A model generated the notes under the pieces. That model worked only from the letters and a program-made list of their open reading frames with translations. It ran no database searches and was not told where the DNA came from. A stretch of DNA of 36,820 nt from Bacteroidota bacterium (GTDB taxonomy: Bacteria; Bacteroidota; Bacteroidia; Palsa-965), in the NCBI GenBank assembly GCA_003151415.1, contig PLXK01000039.1, positions 1 to 36,820 on the forward strand, read 5' to 3'. Shown piece after piece: positions 7,896 through 17,200 of this stretch. The translations under genes and the position numbers were made by a program. Each line of letters begins with the position of its first letter. Within the stretch, counting starts at the first letter, position 1.

Positions 7896-8243
7896 TTATT
7901 TCATGCCCTTGTCTTCTACAGATACAATTTTACCCTTGTCCCAGCCCAGCGTGTAAGTGCGGACGGTCATTCCGGCCTTAGCCTCGAAGGTGCATGTTTC
8001 CTTGCCCTCTGCTTTACTGCAGGATACGATTTTGGGGTCGGTCAGGTCATACATGCCCATGTCTTTGGTGTCCAGGCTGTCCTTTCCGAACTGTTTCAAT
8101 GCAGCCGTTACTTTGGCAGATGATCCAAGTCCGGCCATAAAGCCAGTCATTTCCGGACAGCAGTCTGCGCCGGCTTTATTGCCTCCGCAGGATGTTGAGA
8201 ACAACATAACTGCAACGGCAAGCATAAATACTAATTTTTTCAT
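7896..8243 (-). CDS. Small predicted lipoprotein, Cys-containing, unknown function
   Basis: 115 residues from the ATG at 8243. An upstream in-frame ATG at 8273 is possible but overlaps the promoter box at 8271-8278, so it would not be transcribed. The N-terminus MKKLVFMLAVAVMLFSTSC is a lipoprotein signal with the lipidated Cys at residue 19. The mature part has a Cys pair (ADCCPEM) and two later cysteines in CSKAEGKETC, suggesting disulphides or metal binding. No family recognised. It lies downstream of the DUF4412 gene on the same strand but has its own promoter and terminator. Confidence 0.7.
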   Translation of the reverse strand: MKKLVFMLAVAVMLFSTSCGGNKAGADCCPEMTGFMAGLGSSAKVTAALKQFGKDSLDTKDMGMYDLTDPKIVSCSKAEGKETCTFEAKAGMTVRTYTLGWDKGKIVSVEDKGMK

Positions 8244-8270
8244 CGGGGTTAAGTTTAGGGGATTTATCCA

Positions 8271-8278
8271 CAAAGCTA
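8271..8278 (-). promoter_or_regulatory. -7 promoter element TAGCTTTG for the lipoprotein gene
   Basis: Exact TAnnTTTG match on the minus strand, 27 nt before the ATG at 8243; it decides between the two possible starts. Confidence 0.55.
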
Positions 8279-8331
8279 TTGATTTATATGGACCAATGCC
8301 TGTAATTTGCCGATAAGATGAATAATAATGA

Positions 8332-9072
8332 TTAGTTCCCCCCGCCGTACTGTTTTTTCAGATTGTCGATCATTTTTTGTCTTTCTTCGGGGCTCATGTC
8401 TTTCATTTTGCTGTAGTCCGGCGCAGGGGCTGCTTTTGTATAATCCGAAGGTACAGTAAAGAGATCCGCAGAAATCGTCTGTTTCTCGAATTTGGTCAGT
8501 TCCATGCTTGTTTCTCCGCCACGGCCTTCTTTGCTGAAGGTTTTAACCAGAAAGCCATCGGCTCCGGCTTTTTTAAGCGCAGCTTCCGTGTTTCCTTTAC
8601 CCATGTATCGGCTCCCCTTGTGTGCGGCAGCATATTTTTCAAAGTCAGGAATGTCTTTGGTTGTCCAGAACTCGGATACTTTATGGTTTTCGGTGACCTG
8701 TGAATGAACACAGTTGTATTTGCCGATCTTTTCATTTCCAAGAATTTTCACTGTGCAGCTATCGGCATTTCCTTCGGTTTTGGTTTTGACTTCTTTTTCT
8801 GAATAGGTCTTTGCTTTATCATCCAGCATGAGCACAATGCCCGGTTTGTCTTTTTGCATAATCGAAGTTCTGCTGAATCCTCCACCCGGCATTTGGGCCA
8901 CGTGCATGGTCATTTCGGTGCGGACTCCGGCTTCCGCAATATAGCCCTTGAATTCGCCCGTTGCTCCTTCGCTTGAACTGATGCTGTATTCAAATACGAC
9001 ACCTGTTTGAGCAAAGGCCGTTGTGCCGGCCAGAAGAAGAAAGAGAAGGGACTGAAAAAAGATGTTTTTCAT
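8332..9072 (-). CDS. Exported DUF4412-like protein
   Basis: 246 residues from the ATG at 9072. The open frame extends to 9153, but the promoter box at 9094-9101 and a clean signal peptide beginning MKNIFFQSLLFLLLAG and ending AFAQ favour the shorter form. The mature protein is a beta-rich domain with VVFEYSIS at the start, LMLDDKAKTYSE, and a later LTKFEKQTISADLFTVPSDY. This pattern fits DUF4412, a periplasmic or surface family of unknown role related in layout to LolA-like folds. The last ~30 residues are charged and Gly-ending. No catalytic residues are evident. Confidence 0.75.
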   Translation of the reverse strand: MKNIFFQSLLFLLLAGTTAFAQTGVVFEYSISSSEGATGEFKGYIAEAGVRTEMTMHVAQMPGGGFSRTSIMQKDKPGIVLMLDDKAKTYSEKEVKTKTEGNADSCTVKILGNEKIGKYNCVHSQVTENHKVSEFWTTKDIPDFEKYAAAHKGSRYMGKGNTEAALKKAGADGFLVKTFSKEGRGGETSMELTKFEKQTISADLFTVPSDYTKAAPAPDYSKMKDMSPEERQKMIDNLKKQYGGGN

Positions 9073-9093
9073 GAGTTTATTTATTTGTGATTT

Positions 9094-9101
9094 CAAAGGT
9101 A
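9094..9101 (-). promoter_or_regulatory. -7 promoter element TACCTTTG for the DUF4412 gene
   Basis: Exact TAnnTTTG match on the minus strand, 21 nt before the ATG at 9072. A TTTC about 18 nt upstream may be a weak -33 element. Confidence 0.6.
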
Positions 9102-9232
9102 TTAAATTCTGCATTCCTCGAAATCCGGACTCCGGAATCTTTTTAAGGGCCACCGCCGGGAACGGGTAATAACCGTCTGTCCGGTATTCGGAAACATTGG
9201 TAAAGGATAGCCATCTGTTTCACAGGAATCCT

Positions 9233-9240
9233 TACATTTG
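9233..9240 (+). promoter_or_regulatory. -7 promoter element TACATTTG for the TolC-HlyD genes
   Basis: Exact TAnnTTTG match, 20 nt before the ATG at 9261. It probably drives both efflux genes, which are only 7 nt apart. Confidence 0.6.
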
Positions 9241-9260
9241 ACCGATTTTACTAATCTCCC

Positions 9261-10715
9261 ATGCGTATTATCCGACTTTTTACCTTCGTCTTTCTTTTGA
9301 TGTTTGTTTTGCCCGTGCTTTCAGAAGCGCAAAACAAAGCCAATCCCTGGTCGCTGGAGCAATGTATCGATTATGCATTGAAGAACAATCTCCAGGTCAG
9401 ACAAACGGAGCTGACCAGACAGTCCAATGCTGTTTCTCTGGAGCAATACCGCGCCGGATTATGGCCCACCCTCAATGCCAATGCATCGCACAGTTATAAC
9501 TACGGACAGATTTATGACTATTACACCAGTACATTTGCAAATGAGCTGGTCGCTTCTGAAAATTTTTCATTGAACGCAAACGTGACCTTGTTCAGCGGAC
9601 TTCAGAAATTAAATACCATCCATCAGGGCGAATACGATTTGCTTTCGAGCCGCGAGGATCTGAATAAAATGAAAAATGATATTTCCCTGAACATTGCAGG
9701 GGCTTATCTTCAGATTCTTTTCAATTATGAATTGCTGACCGTGGCGCAAAATCAGGTAGGCATTTCTCAGATCCAAACCGAGAGAACGAAAAAACTTGTA
9801 GATGCCGGAGCTCTGGCGAAGGGAAATCTCCTTCAGCTGCAGGCTCAGCTGGCCATGGATGAGCTGAATTCGGCAACAGCCCAAAACCAGCTTGATCTTT
9901 CTTATCTCAGTTTGGTTCAACTGCTGGATCTGGACAGTGTCGGTTCATTTACAATTGTAAGACCCCAGCTCAGTTTGCCAAACGAATCGATGCTTACCCT
10001 TACTCCGTCACAAATATTTGCAACGGCAGTGACCATGCAGCCTGTTGTTAAAAGTGCCGAGTACAAGCTAAAGAGTTACGACATGCAATTGAAAATTGCC
10101 AAAGGGGGAATCTATCCGCGTCTGACATTCAGTGCGGCGGTAGGTTCGAACTACTCAGGATTGAATACACAAACCGTGGGCACTCCGATTTACACGGGAA
10201 CCAATGTGGCTACTCCTTATTTTGTTTCGGCAGGTGGCGTGCCGCTTCCTGTGCTTGAGCCTGTATTCACCGGAGTGTCGCAGGAGTTGACGCCCTGGGC
10301 CAAACAAATGAACCAGACATTTATGACCAGCTTTGGCCTGAACTTGTCGATCCCTATTTTTAACGGATTGCAAACGCATGCCAACATCGAGCGGGCCAAG
10401 CTCTCGGTTCAAAATGCCAATCTGAATCTCCAGCTTCAGCAGATTCAGCTGCGTAAGACAATTCAGCAGGCTTATGCCGATGCAAACGCCGCGCTGATCA
10501 AGTTCCATGCAACGAGAAAAACGGTAGAGGCAACACAGGAATCTTTCAAATACACCGAACAAAAATTCAATGTGGGCCTTTTGAATTCGCTCGATTACAA
10601 TGACGCAAAAAACAAACTCATCAAGGCTGAGTCGGATCTGCTTCAGTCGAAATATGATTATATATTTAAAGTAAAGGTGCTGGATTTTTACCAGGGCAAA
10701 CCCCTTACCCTATAA
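9261..10715 (+). CDS. TolC-family outer membrane efflux protein
   Basis: 484 residues. Signal peptide (about 1-23, ending SEA), then WSLEQCIDYALKNNLQVRQ, the typical opening of the first TolC repeat. Two long helical-hairpin halves follow; the second opens near residue 235. Conserved AGLWPTLNANAS and, in the second half, GGIYPRLTFSAAVGSNY mark the ends of helices entering the beta-barrel. Family members are trimeric channels that span the outer membrane and periplasm and dock with an adaptor and an inner-membrane pump. The adaptor follows 7 nt downstream; no pump gene follows. Substrate cannot be told. Confidence 0.93.
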   Translation: MRIIRLFTFVFLLMFVLPVLSEAQNKANPWSLEQCIDYALKNNLQVRQTELTRQSNAVSLEQYRAGLWPTLNANASHSYNYGQIYDYYTSTFANELVASENFSLNANVTLFSGLQKLNTIHQGEYDLLSSREDLNKMKNDISLNIAGAYLQILFNYELLTVAQNQVGISQIQTERTKKLVDAGALAKGNLLQLQAQLAMDELNSATAQNQLDLSYLSLVQLLDLDSVGSFTIVRPQLSLPNESMLTLTPSQIFATAVTMQPVVKSAEYKLKSYDMQLKIAKGGIYPRLTFSAAVGSNYSGLNTQTVGTPIYTGTNVATPYFVSAGGVPLPVLEPVFTGVSQELTPWAKQMNQTFMTSFGLNLSIPIFNGLQTHANIERAKLSVQNANLNLQLQQIQLRKTIQQAYADANAALIKFHATRKTVEATQESFKYTEQKFNVGLLNSLDYNDAKNKLIKAESDLLQSKYDYIFKVKVLDFYQGKPLTL

Positions 10716-10722
10716 TTGCCGT

Positions 10723-12114
10723 ATGAACACCAAAAAATTATTGATTTATATTGCTTGTCTTGCAGTGGTGATGACTGTCCTGCTGATCATTTTTAAATCC
10801 GGTTCTGGAAACGCCATTGAAATTTCTGTGGAAAAGGCAAAAAAGAAGGACATCACCGAAACCGTTTCTGCAAACGGGAAAGTGCAGCCTGAAGTGGGTG
10901 TCAAAATCAGTTCGGATGTGTCAGGCGAGATCATGGAACTGGTGGTCAAAGAAGGTGGAAAGGTGGAGAAAGGCGACCTGCTGGTCAGAATCAATCCGGT
11001 TATTTATCAGTCGATGGTCGATCGCATGGTTGCGTCATTGAACATGTCACGCGCCAATCTTGAAAATGCAAAGGCGCATCTGGCCCAAAGCAAAGCCAAC
11101 GAAATTAATATGGAGTCGGTGTTCAACCGCAATAAAAAAATATTTGAACAGGGCGCCATTTCCCAGGCAGATATGGATGCCTCAAGGGCCTCGTTTGATG
11201 GCGCCAAAGCCGATGTGGAGGCCTCAGAAGAAAATGTGCATGCTGCCGAATATACCATTCAAAGCAGTGAAGCCTCACTGAAGGAAGCCACCGACAATCT
11301 GGCAAAGACAAACATCTATTCGCCGGTTTCGGGAACGATTACCAAACTGAATGTGGAAAAAGGCGAGCGGGTAGTGGGTACGGCTCAGTTTGCCGGAACG
11401 GAAATGATGACCATTGCCGATCTCAACGCCATGGAAGTGAATGTTGACGTGAATGAAAATGATATCGTCCGCATTCACAATGCCGATACCGCCGATATTC
11501 AGGTGGATGCCTATTCCAATAGAAAATTCAAGGGAATCGTTACCGAGGTTTCAAATTCGGCAAACACGACCGGTGTGTCTACGGATCAGGTGACCAATTT
11601 CACGGTGAAAGTCAGGATTCTGGCGACTTCCTATCAGGATCTTATGGATCAAAAGAACAGCCATCTTTCTCCTTTCCGTACCGGCATGTCTGCCACTGTG
11701 GATATCGCCACCAAATCCGTGAAAAACGCAATCGCTGTTCCGATACAATCTGTAACCACCCGAAGCGACAGTACAGAGTCGGATAAGAAAAATGCGGCTC
11801 TTGCAAAGCAACAAAACAAGAATGAGGACGAGATGGTTGTGAAGAATGCAAATGACAAGGAAGGGAAAAACAATTCCAAGGAGGTTAAGCCGGAAGAATG
11901 TATTTTTGTTTTTGTTAAAGGAAAAGCCGTTCTGGTGAAAGTGAAAACAGGGATTCAGGACAATAACTACATCGAGGTGCTGAGCGGATTGAAAGAGGGA
12001 GATGAAGTTATTTCCGCCCCGTATACAGCGGTTTCAAAACTACTCAAAGACGGAGCCAAAGTCGAAAAAGTCGATAAGGATATGCTTTTCAAAAACAAAG
12101 CAAAAGCGAATTGA
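10723..12114 (+). CDS. HlyD/MacA-type periplasmic adaptor (membrane fusion protein)
   Basis: 463 residues. N-terminal membrane anchor (about 5-25), split lipoyl domain (VSANGKVQPEVGVKIS and the return strand KTNIYSPVSGTITKLNV), an Ala/Ser-rich coiled-coil hairpin (about 100-195), a beta-barrel (about 220-330) and a membrane-proximal domain ending SGLKEGDEVISAP. Residues about 345-392 are an unusual Lys/Asp/Asn-rich low-complexity insertion in that last domain. It bridges a TolC channel and, in relatives, a MacB-type ABC transporter; here the next gene is tsaB, so the pump must be encoded elsewhere or be shared. Very likely co-transcribed with the TolC gene. Confidence 0.92.
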   Translation: MNTKKLLIYIACLAVVMTVLLIIFKSGSGNAIEISVEKAKKKDITETVSANGKVQPEVGVKISSDVSGEIMELVVKEGGKVEKGDLLVRINPVIYQSMVDRMVASLNMSRANLENAKAHLAQSKANEINMESVFNRNKKIFEQGAISQADMDASRASFDGAKADVEASEENVHAAEYTIQSSEASLKEATDNLAKTNIYSPVSGTITKLNVEKGERVVGTAQFAGTEMMTIADLNAMEVNVDVNENDIVRIHNADTADIQVDAYSNRKFKGIVTEVSNSANTTGVSTDQVTNFTVKVRILATSYQDLMDQKNSHLSPFRTGMSATVDIATKSVKNAIAVPIQSVTTRSDSTESDKKNAALAKQQNKNEDEMVVKNANDKEGKNNSKEVKPEECIFVFVKGKAVLVKVKTGIQDNNYIEVLSGLKEGDEVISAPYTAVSKLLKDGAKVEKVDKDMLFKNKAKAN

Positions 12115-12216
12115 TTTTTTGAACGAACGGAAAGAGCTCTCCCGGCGGACTTAATTGTCCACGCCAAATAAAATTGGATTATAAATGCATCCTCAATTCA
12201 TCCTTCGGGAAGTTCC

Positions 12217-12903
12217 ATGCCGCTGATCCTGAATATAGAGACATCCACCCGGATTTGTTCTGTCGCATTGTCAGAATCGGGTAAGATCATTGGCCTGAAG
12301 GAGCTGGGTGGTGAATATACGCATGCCGAAAATCTTACTCTTTTTATCGAAGAGGTCATGAAGCAGGGTGGGCGCCGCTTCAAAGATTTGGATGCTGTAG
12401 CCGTGGGCAAAGGGCCGGGCTCATATACCGGGCTGCGCATTGGCGTGTCGGCGGCAAAAGGCCTGTGCTACGCCACAGACAAGCCTCTCATTGCCATTGC
12501 CACTTTGAAGGCATTGTTCAGGGCCTGTCCTCAGAATTTTCCTGCAGACGCACTTTATTGCCCCATGCTCGATGCCAGACGAATGGAAGTATACACCTCA
12601 GTTTTTGACGCTTCAGGAAATGAGCTGGAGCCGGTTCAGGCAAAAATCGTGGATGAAAATTCCTTTCTTGAACAGCTTGAAAAAGGAAAGCTTGTGTTTT
12701 TTGGCGATGGTGCCGATAAGTGCCGGGCTGTGATCAGTCATTCCAATGCTTTGTTTGTCCCGGAAATATTTCCTTCTGCCGCCTGTATGGCTCCTCTTTC
12801 GGAGAAGGCCTGGTCTGAAAAAAAGTTTGAAGATGTCGCCTACTTTGAGCCTTTTTATCTGAAAGATTTTGTGGCCGGAAAAAAAGCAAATCCGGCCATT
12901 TAG
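12217..12903 (+). CDS. tsaB: tRNA threonylcarbamoyladenosine biosynthesis protein TsaB
   Basis: 228 residues, normal length. The N-terminal ASKHA-fold strand ILNIETSTRICSVAL and the hallmark GKGPGSYTGLRIG are present. TsaB acts as the scaffold partner of TsaD, with TsaE, in transferring the threonylcarbamoyl group to A37 of ANN-decoding tRNAs. It lies 102 bp after the adaptor gene with no terminator between, so read-through is possible. Its stop is only 7 bp from the stop of the convergent amidohydrolase gene, leaving no room for a terminator between them. Confidence 0.95.
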   Translation: MPLILNIETSTRICSVALSESGKIIGLKELGGEYTHAENLTLFIEEVMKQGGRRFKDLDAVAVGKGPGSYTGLRIGVSAAKGLCYATDKPLIAIATLKALFRACPQNFPADALYCPMLDARRMEVYTSVFDASGNELEPVQAKIVDENSFLEQLEKGKLVFFGDGADKCRAVISHSNALFVPEIFPSAACMAPLSEKAWSEKKFEDVAYFEPFYLKDFVAGKKANPAI

Positions 12904-12910
12904 AAAACGA

Positions 12911-14248
12911 TTATTTCTGCCCGTATTTTTTCTTGTACCGTTCGTAAAGCCCCTTCTGTTCGTTGTTGAGGTCCAGTTTTTTTCCACGGATGAAAGCGAA
13001 TTCCACATTGTTTGTTCTCATATCCAGCGCATCTCCGGTAGAAATGAAAAGGGTGGCGTCTTTCCCCTGTTCCAGCGATCCGACTGTTTTGTCAATGCCC
13101 ATGATTTTGGCCGGGTTGAGTGTGATGGACATGAGTGCTTCTTCTTTGCTTAATCCATAAGCAGCAGTGGTTCCAGCAGCAAAGGGAAGGTTTCGGTTGA
13201 GGTGGTATTCCTGATCCCCGTCGAGCTCCAGGCAATAATTAATTCCGGCCTGATGCAGAAGAAATGCTGTTTTGTACGGAAGATCAACATCGTCATCATT
13301 CTTGTCGGGCAGACTATGAACGCGGCTGAGCATAATGCTGACATTGTTTTCTTTCAGCATCGGGGCGACGATCCAGGAATCGCGTGCGCCCACCAATACC
13401 AGATGTTTGATGCCAAACGATTTTGAGAAATTGACGGCTTCCGTTATTTCCTTGACATAGTCTGCCCGGATATACAGATTTTCATTACCCTGAAAGAGTT
13501 TACGCATGGCTTCGAACCGGAGGTTCTTTTCTTCGGCTTTGTCGTTTTCGCAATAGGCTTTTGCATCGCTGAAAAATTTCCGGAGCTCACCAAGTTGTTT
13601 GCTGAAGTTGTCGTTTGCCACAAGCGGCCCGGGTCCGTTGTCATCCCAGTTTCGGGTACTGACTTTGGGCCAGCTCATGAATACACCGTCATCCAGACGA
13701 TAGGTCATGTCTTCCCAATTCCATCCGTCGAGTTCCATGACCGATGATGTGCCGGCGATCAATCCGCCGCGCGGGGAAACCTGAGCCAAAAGAATGCCAT
13801 TTGTCCGCACGGTTGGAGGAATCCGGGAGTCGGAATTGAATGAAATCGCAGCACGTACGTTGGGATTCATCGTCCCCGTTTCGCGCGAATCGACGGTGGC
13901 CCGAACGGCTTCGATTTCGACAAGACCCAGGGATGTGTTGGCGGCGATAAATCCTGGATAAACCTGTTTGCCGGCGGCATTGATAATTGTGTCGTAGGCT
14001 CCCGATGCCAGTTTGATGGTCGTTGCATCGGCAATCAGGTCGATTTTTCCCTTTCGAATTCCAATGGCCGCGTTCTGGATCAGCTGGCCGTTACCCAAAT
14101 GGGCCGTGCCGTTCATGATCAGGATGCTCTTTGTCTGAGCAGGGGCCGGATAAGGGTTCTGTGCATTTACTCCGGCATATGAAAAGAGCAGAACCGGTAG
14201 AAAAAAGATGGACGTATAGGAAGTCTTCATTGGTTTGAAAATTATCAT
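12911..14248 (-). CDS. Secreted amidohydrolase-fold protein lacking the HxH metal motif
   Basis: 445 residues. N-terminal signal peptide ending GVNAQ. The ATG at 14248 overlaps the stop of the upstream gene (ATGA), implying translational coupling; an alternative ATG at 14230 gives a more classical signal peptide. The fold is amidohydrolase-like: a composite beta domain (LIMNGTAHLGNGQLI, GIRKGKIDLIAD), a TIM-barrel part, and a C-terminal LNPAKIMGIDKTVGSLEQGKDATLFIS. However, where active enzymes have PGFIDxHxH, this one reads YPGFIAANTSLGLVE, so the first two metal-ligand histidines are missing. It may be a non-catalytic partner of the upstream protein. Substrate unknown. Confidence 0.85.
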   Translation of the reverse strand: MIIFKPMKTSYTSIFFLPVLLFSYAGVNAQNPYPAPAQTKSILIMNGTAHLGNGQLIQNAAIGIRKGKIDLIADATTIKLASGAYDTIINAAGKQVYPGFIAANTSLGLVEIEAVRATVDSRETGTMNPNVRAAISFNSDSRIPPTVRTNGILLAQVSPRGGLIAGTSSVMELDGWNWEDMTYRLDDGVFMSWPKVSTRNWDDNGPGPLVANDNFSKQLGELRKFFSDAKAYCENDKAEEKNLRFEAMRKLFQGNENLYIRADYVKEITEAVNFSKSFGIKHLVLVGARDSWIVAPMLKENNVSIMLSRVHSLPDKNDDDVDLPYKTAFLLHQAGINYCLELDGDQEYHLNRNLPFAAGTTAAYGLSKEEALMSITLNPAKIMGIDKTVGSLEQGKDATLFISTGDALDMRTNNVEFAFIRGKKLDLNNEQKGLYERYKKKYGQK

Positions 14249-17200
14249 TCGGTTTCGTTCATGTAATCGGATTCGATGTCGTCACAACCAGGGTTCCTTG
14301 ATCTTTTGGGTTTCGGTTTTGCTGTGGCCGCCCCTCCGTTTTTTTCTGCAATCATTTCCTGAATGATGCGGGCCCTTTCTTTTTGAATGTCTTCGCGGAT
14401 TTTTTTGTCCGCGTCAATGTCATAATAAATGATGCCGTCAATGATTGTTTTTTCGGCCCGGGCATAAATCGAAAGCGGGTTGTCCGACCACAGAACCACG
14501 TCGGCCTGCTTTCCGACTTTAATGCTTCCGGTTTTGTCGTCCAGGTGCAGCAGTTTCGCCGGGTTGAGGGTCACGAATTTGAGGGCTTCCTCTTCCGACA
14601 CGTTGCCGTATTTTACGGCCTTTGCCGCTTCCTGGTTGAGCCGGCGGGCCATTTCAGCATCATCCGAATTGTAGGCCACGACGAGCCCTTGGTTATGCAT
14701 GAGGGCTCCGTTGTAGGGTATTGCATCCTTAACCTCTACTTTATAAGCCCACCAGTCGGAAAAAGTGGAAGCGCCAATCCCCCTTTTTTTCATATCATCA
14801 GCCACTTTATATCCTTCCAGAATGTGGGTGAAAGTGTTTACCTGGAAGCCCAGCGAATCTCCGCAATGCATAAGCATCATGATTTCGCTTTGCACATAAG
14901 AATGGCAGGTGATAAATCTTTTTTTGTGAAGTATTTCGGCAAGCGCATCCAGTTCAAGATCTCTTCGCGGGGCACCGGCTTTCGCTTTTTCTTTTTCAGA
15001 AAGGTTTCCGTATGCCTTCATCCGCGCGTCGTATTCTTTTGCCCGGATGAAACAATCGTAATAAACCTGTTCGACACCCATTCTGGTTTGCGGAAAGCGA
15101 ATCGTATTGAAATCCCCCCAGTTGCTCTGCTTCACGTTTTCTCCAAGGGCAAATTTGATGAATTCATCGGCTCCTTTTATTTTCATTTCTTCTGGAGATT
15201 TGCCCCAGCGCAATTTGATGAGTGCAGATTGCCCGCCGATGGGGTTGGCTGATCCGTGCAGGAGTTGAGCCGAGGTGACTCCCCCGGCCAGCTGCCTGTA
15301 AATATTGATATCTTCCGAATTGATCACATCTCCAATCCGCACTTCTGCAGTAGAGGCCTGCGAGCCTTCATTGACACCGTTGCTGATAGCGATATGCGAA
15401 TGTTCATCGATAATGCCGGCGCTCAGGTGCTTGCCTGTTCCGTCAATTGTCTTGACAACAGTCAGCTTGGGTATATCAATGTTATCGGCAATGCGGACGA
15501 TTTTTCCTTCGGATAAGTAAACACATTTGTTCTTGAGTATCCCCTCCGGTTCGTTGGTCCATACCGTTACGTTTTTGATCAGAATGCCGTCGTAATGATC
15601 TTCTGATTTGAACCGGACGTGGTCATACGTGTCTTTCACCTGATCGATGATACCGGCTTTTTCTTCCTTCTTTCTGCCATACCCGCAAAAAGGATAGATT
15701 ACATCCTCCAGGACAGGTATCGTTTTCTTGACTGAATCTTTTTTGGCGATTTCCGGTTTGAAGGCTTCCTTGAGCGTGGCAGACCAGTCAATCCAGCTGC
15801 CGTCAACAAGCTGACCTTTGCCGGAAAAAGAGAGCGGATTCCTGAGAATGTTTCCGCCAAGACGAACACTGCCCTGTCCTTTGATTTCCCATGAAATGGT
15901 AATGCTGTTGCCTTTTTCCGAAAGGGTAGCACTGACTTTTGCCGTGTCTGTCAGGAACAGCTGGCCTTTGGGTTTGTCAGGTTCTCCGCTGACTTTCAGT
16001 TTATAGGTTTTATCGCCGGCTTTCACTTCAAAGGTGCCGCGCAGGTCAGCCAGGTTCATATCGGTGATTGTATAGGGATTGCCATTGACCCAGTTTTCGA
16101 ACAGGATATTTTTCTCATCGAAAATGTTTCCGGAACTGATAATGAAATTTGCCGCCATTCCCGTTTTAAGCGCCCCTACTTTATCTGTCAGGCCCAGCAT
16201 TTCGGCCGGAGTGAATGTTAGGGCTTTGAGCGCATTTTTTTCGTCCAGACCATACTCTATGGATTTGCGAAGGTTTTTCCAGAAATCTTTTTTGTCTTTG
16301 AGATCGGAAGTGGTCAGGGCGAAAGGAATGCCTTTTTTTGAAAAAGAGGCGGGATTGATGGGAGCCATTTCCCAATGTTTCATATCGGCAAGGGAAACCA
16401 GAGACGCGTCATACGGGTCTTCCACATCGAAAGGGATGGGGAAGTTGAGCGGGAGGATAAATTTATCCTGCGTTCCTTGTATTTCATCCATGCGCTGGTA
16501 TTCGTTGCCCGATCCCTTGATGATGTATTTTACTTTGAATTCCTTGCCAATTTTGTCTGCCCGAAGGGCTGTAAGTTTATCGTTCGATTCAAAGATCTGT
16601 GGAACAGCCTGCAATTCATTGAAGGCTTCAAGACTGAGATTGAACTCTCTTTTGCTTTTTACGCCGGCATACCACTGCGCATCATAATAGGTCTGACGGA
16701 GCAGGGCAATGGCGCCCATCATCGATTCGGGGTTGTTCTGTGTCGAAGCTCCTTTGTCGAGCGAATAGCAGGCGGCGCATTTGTCTTTGATGATCTGTTC
16801 CTGATCGGGGCCATCTCCCAGAAAAACGAAGGCTGCTGATCCGCGTGCAATCCCGTCTTTTTGAAGACTCAGCACCGAACCGAATCCCAGCTTTCGAAGT
16901 TCATCGGCTGCCTTTGGATCTGAAGAAAAAAGCTTGACGGCATCGGTTTCAGGTTTGATGGCCTGGTTCCAGTCGTAAGCACCTTTCTTGGACGATTCAT
17001 ATTGAGGGCTGAAGCCCTGCCTTTTGCCTTTTTCGGGTTCCGCAATGCCGTATGCTGTGTAAGCATCAACAAATGAGGGGTAAATGGATTTGCCTTGGAG
17101 GTCACACACAACAGCCCCTTTCGGGATTTTTACTTCAGCTCCTGCTTCAAGAATCACACCGTCTTTAATCAGCAGGGTTCCGTGTGCTATTGTTGTCTGG

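Noticed and set aside
14383-15252. 289-codon plus-strand ORF antisense to the large amidohydrolase, and similar ones at 16079-16687
   Set aside because: They are frame shadows of a strongly conserved coding gene on the minus strand; their translations show no domain, and no promoter box or leader is present.
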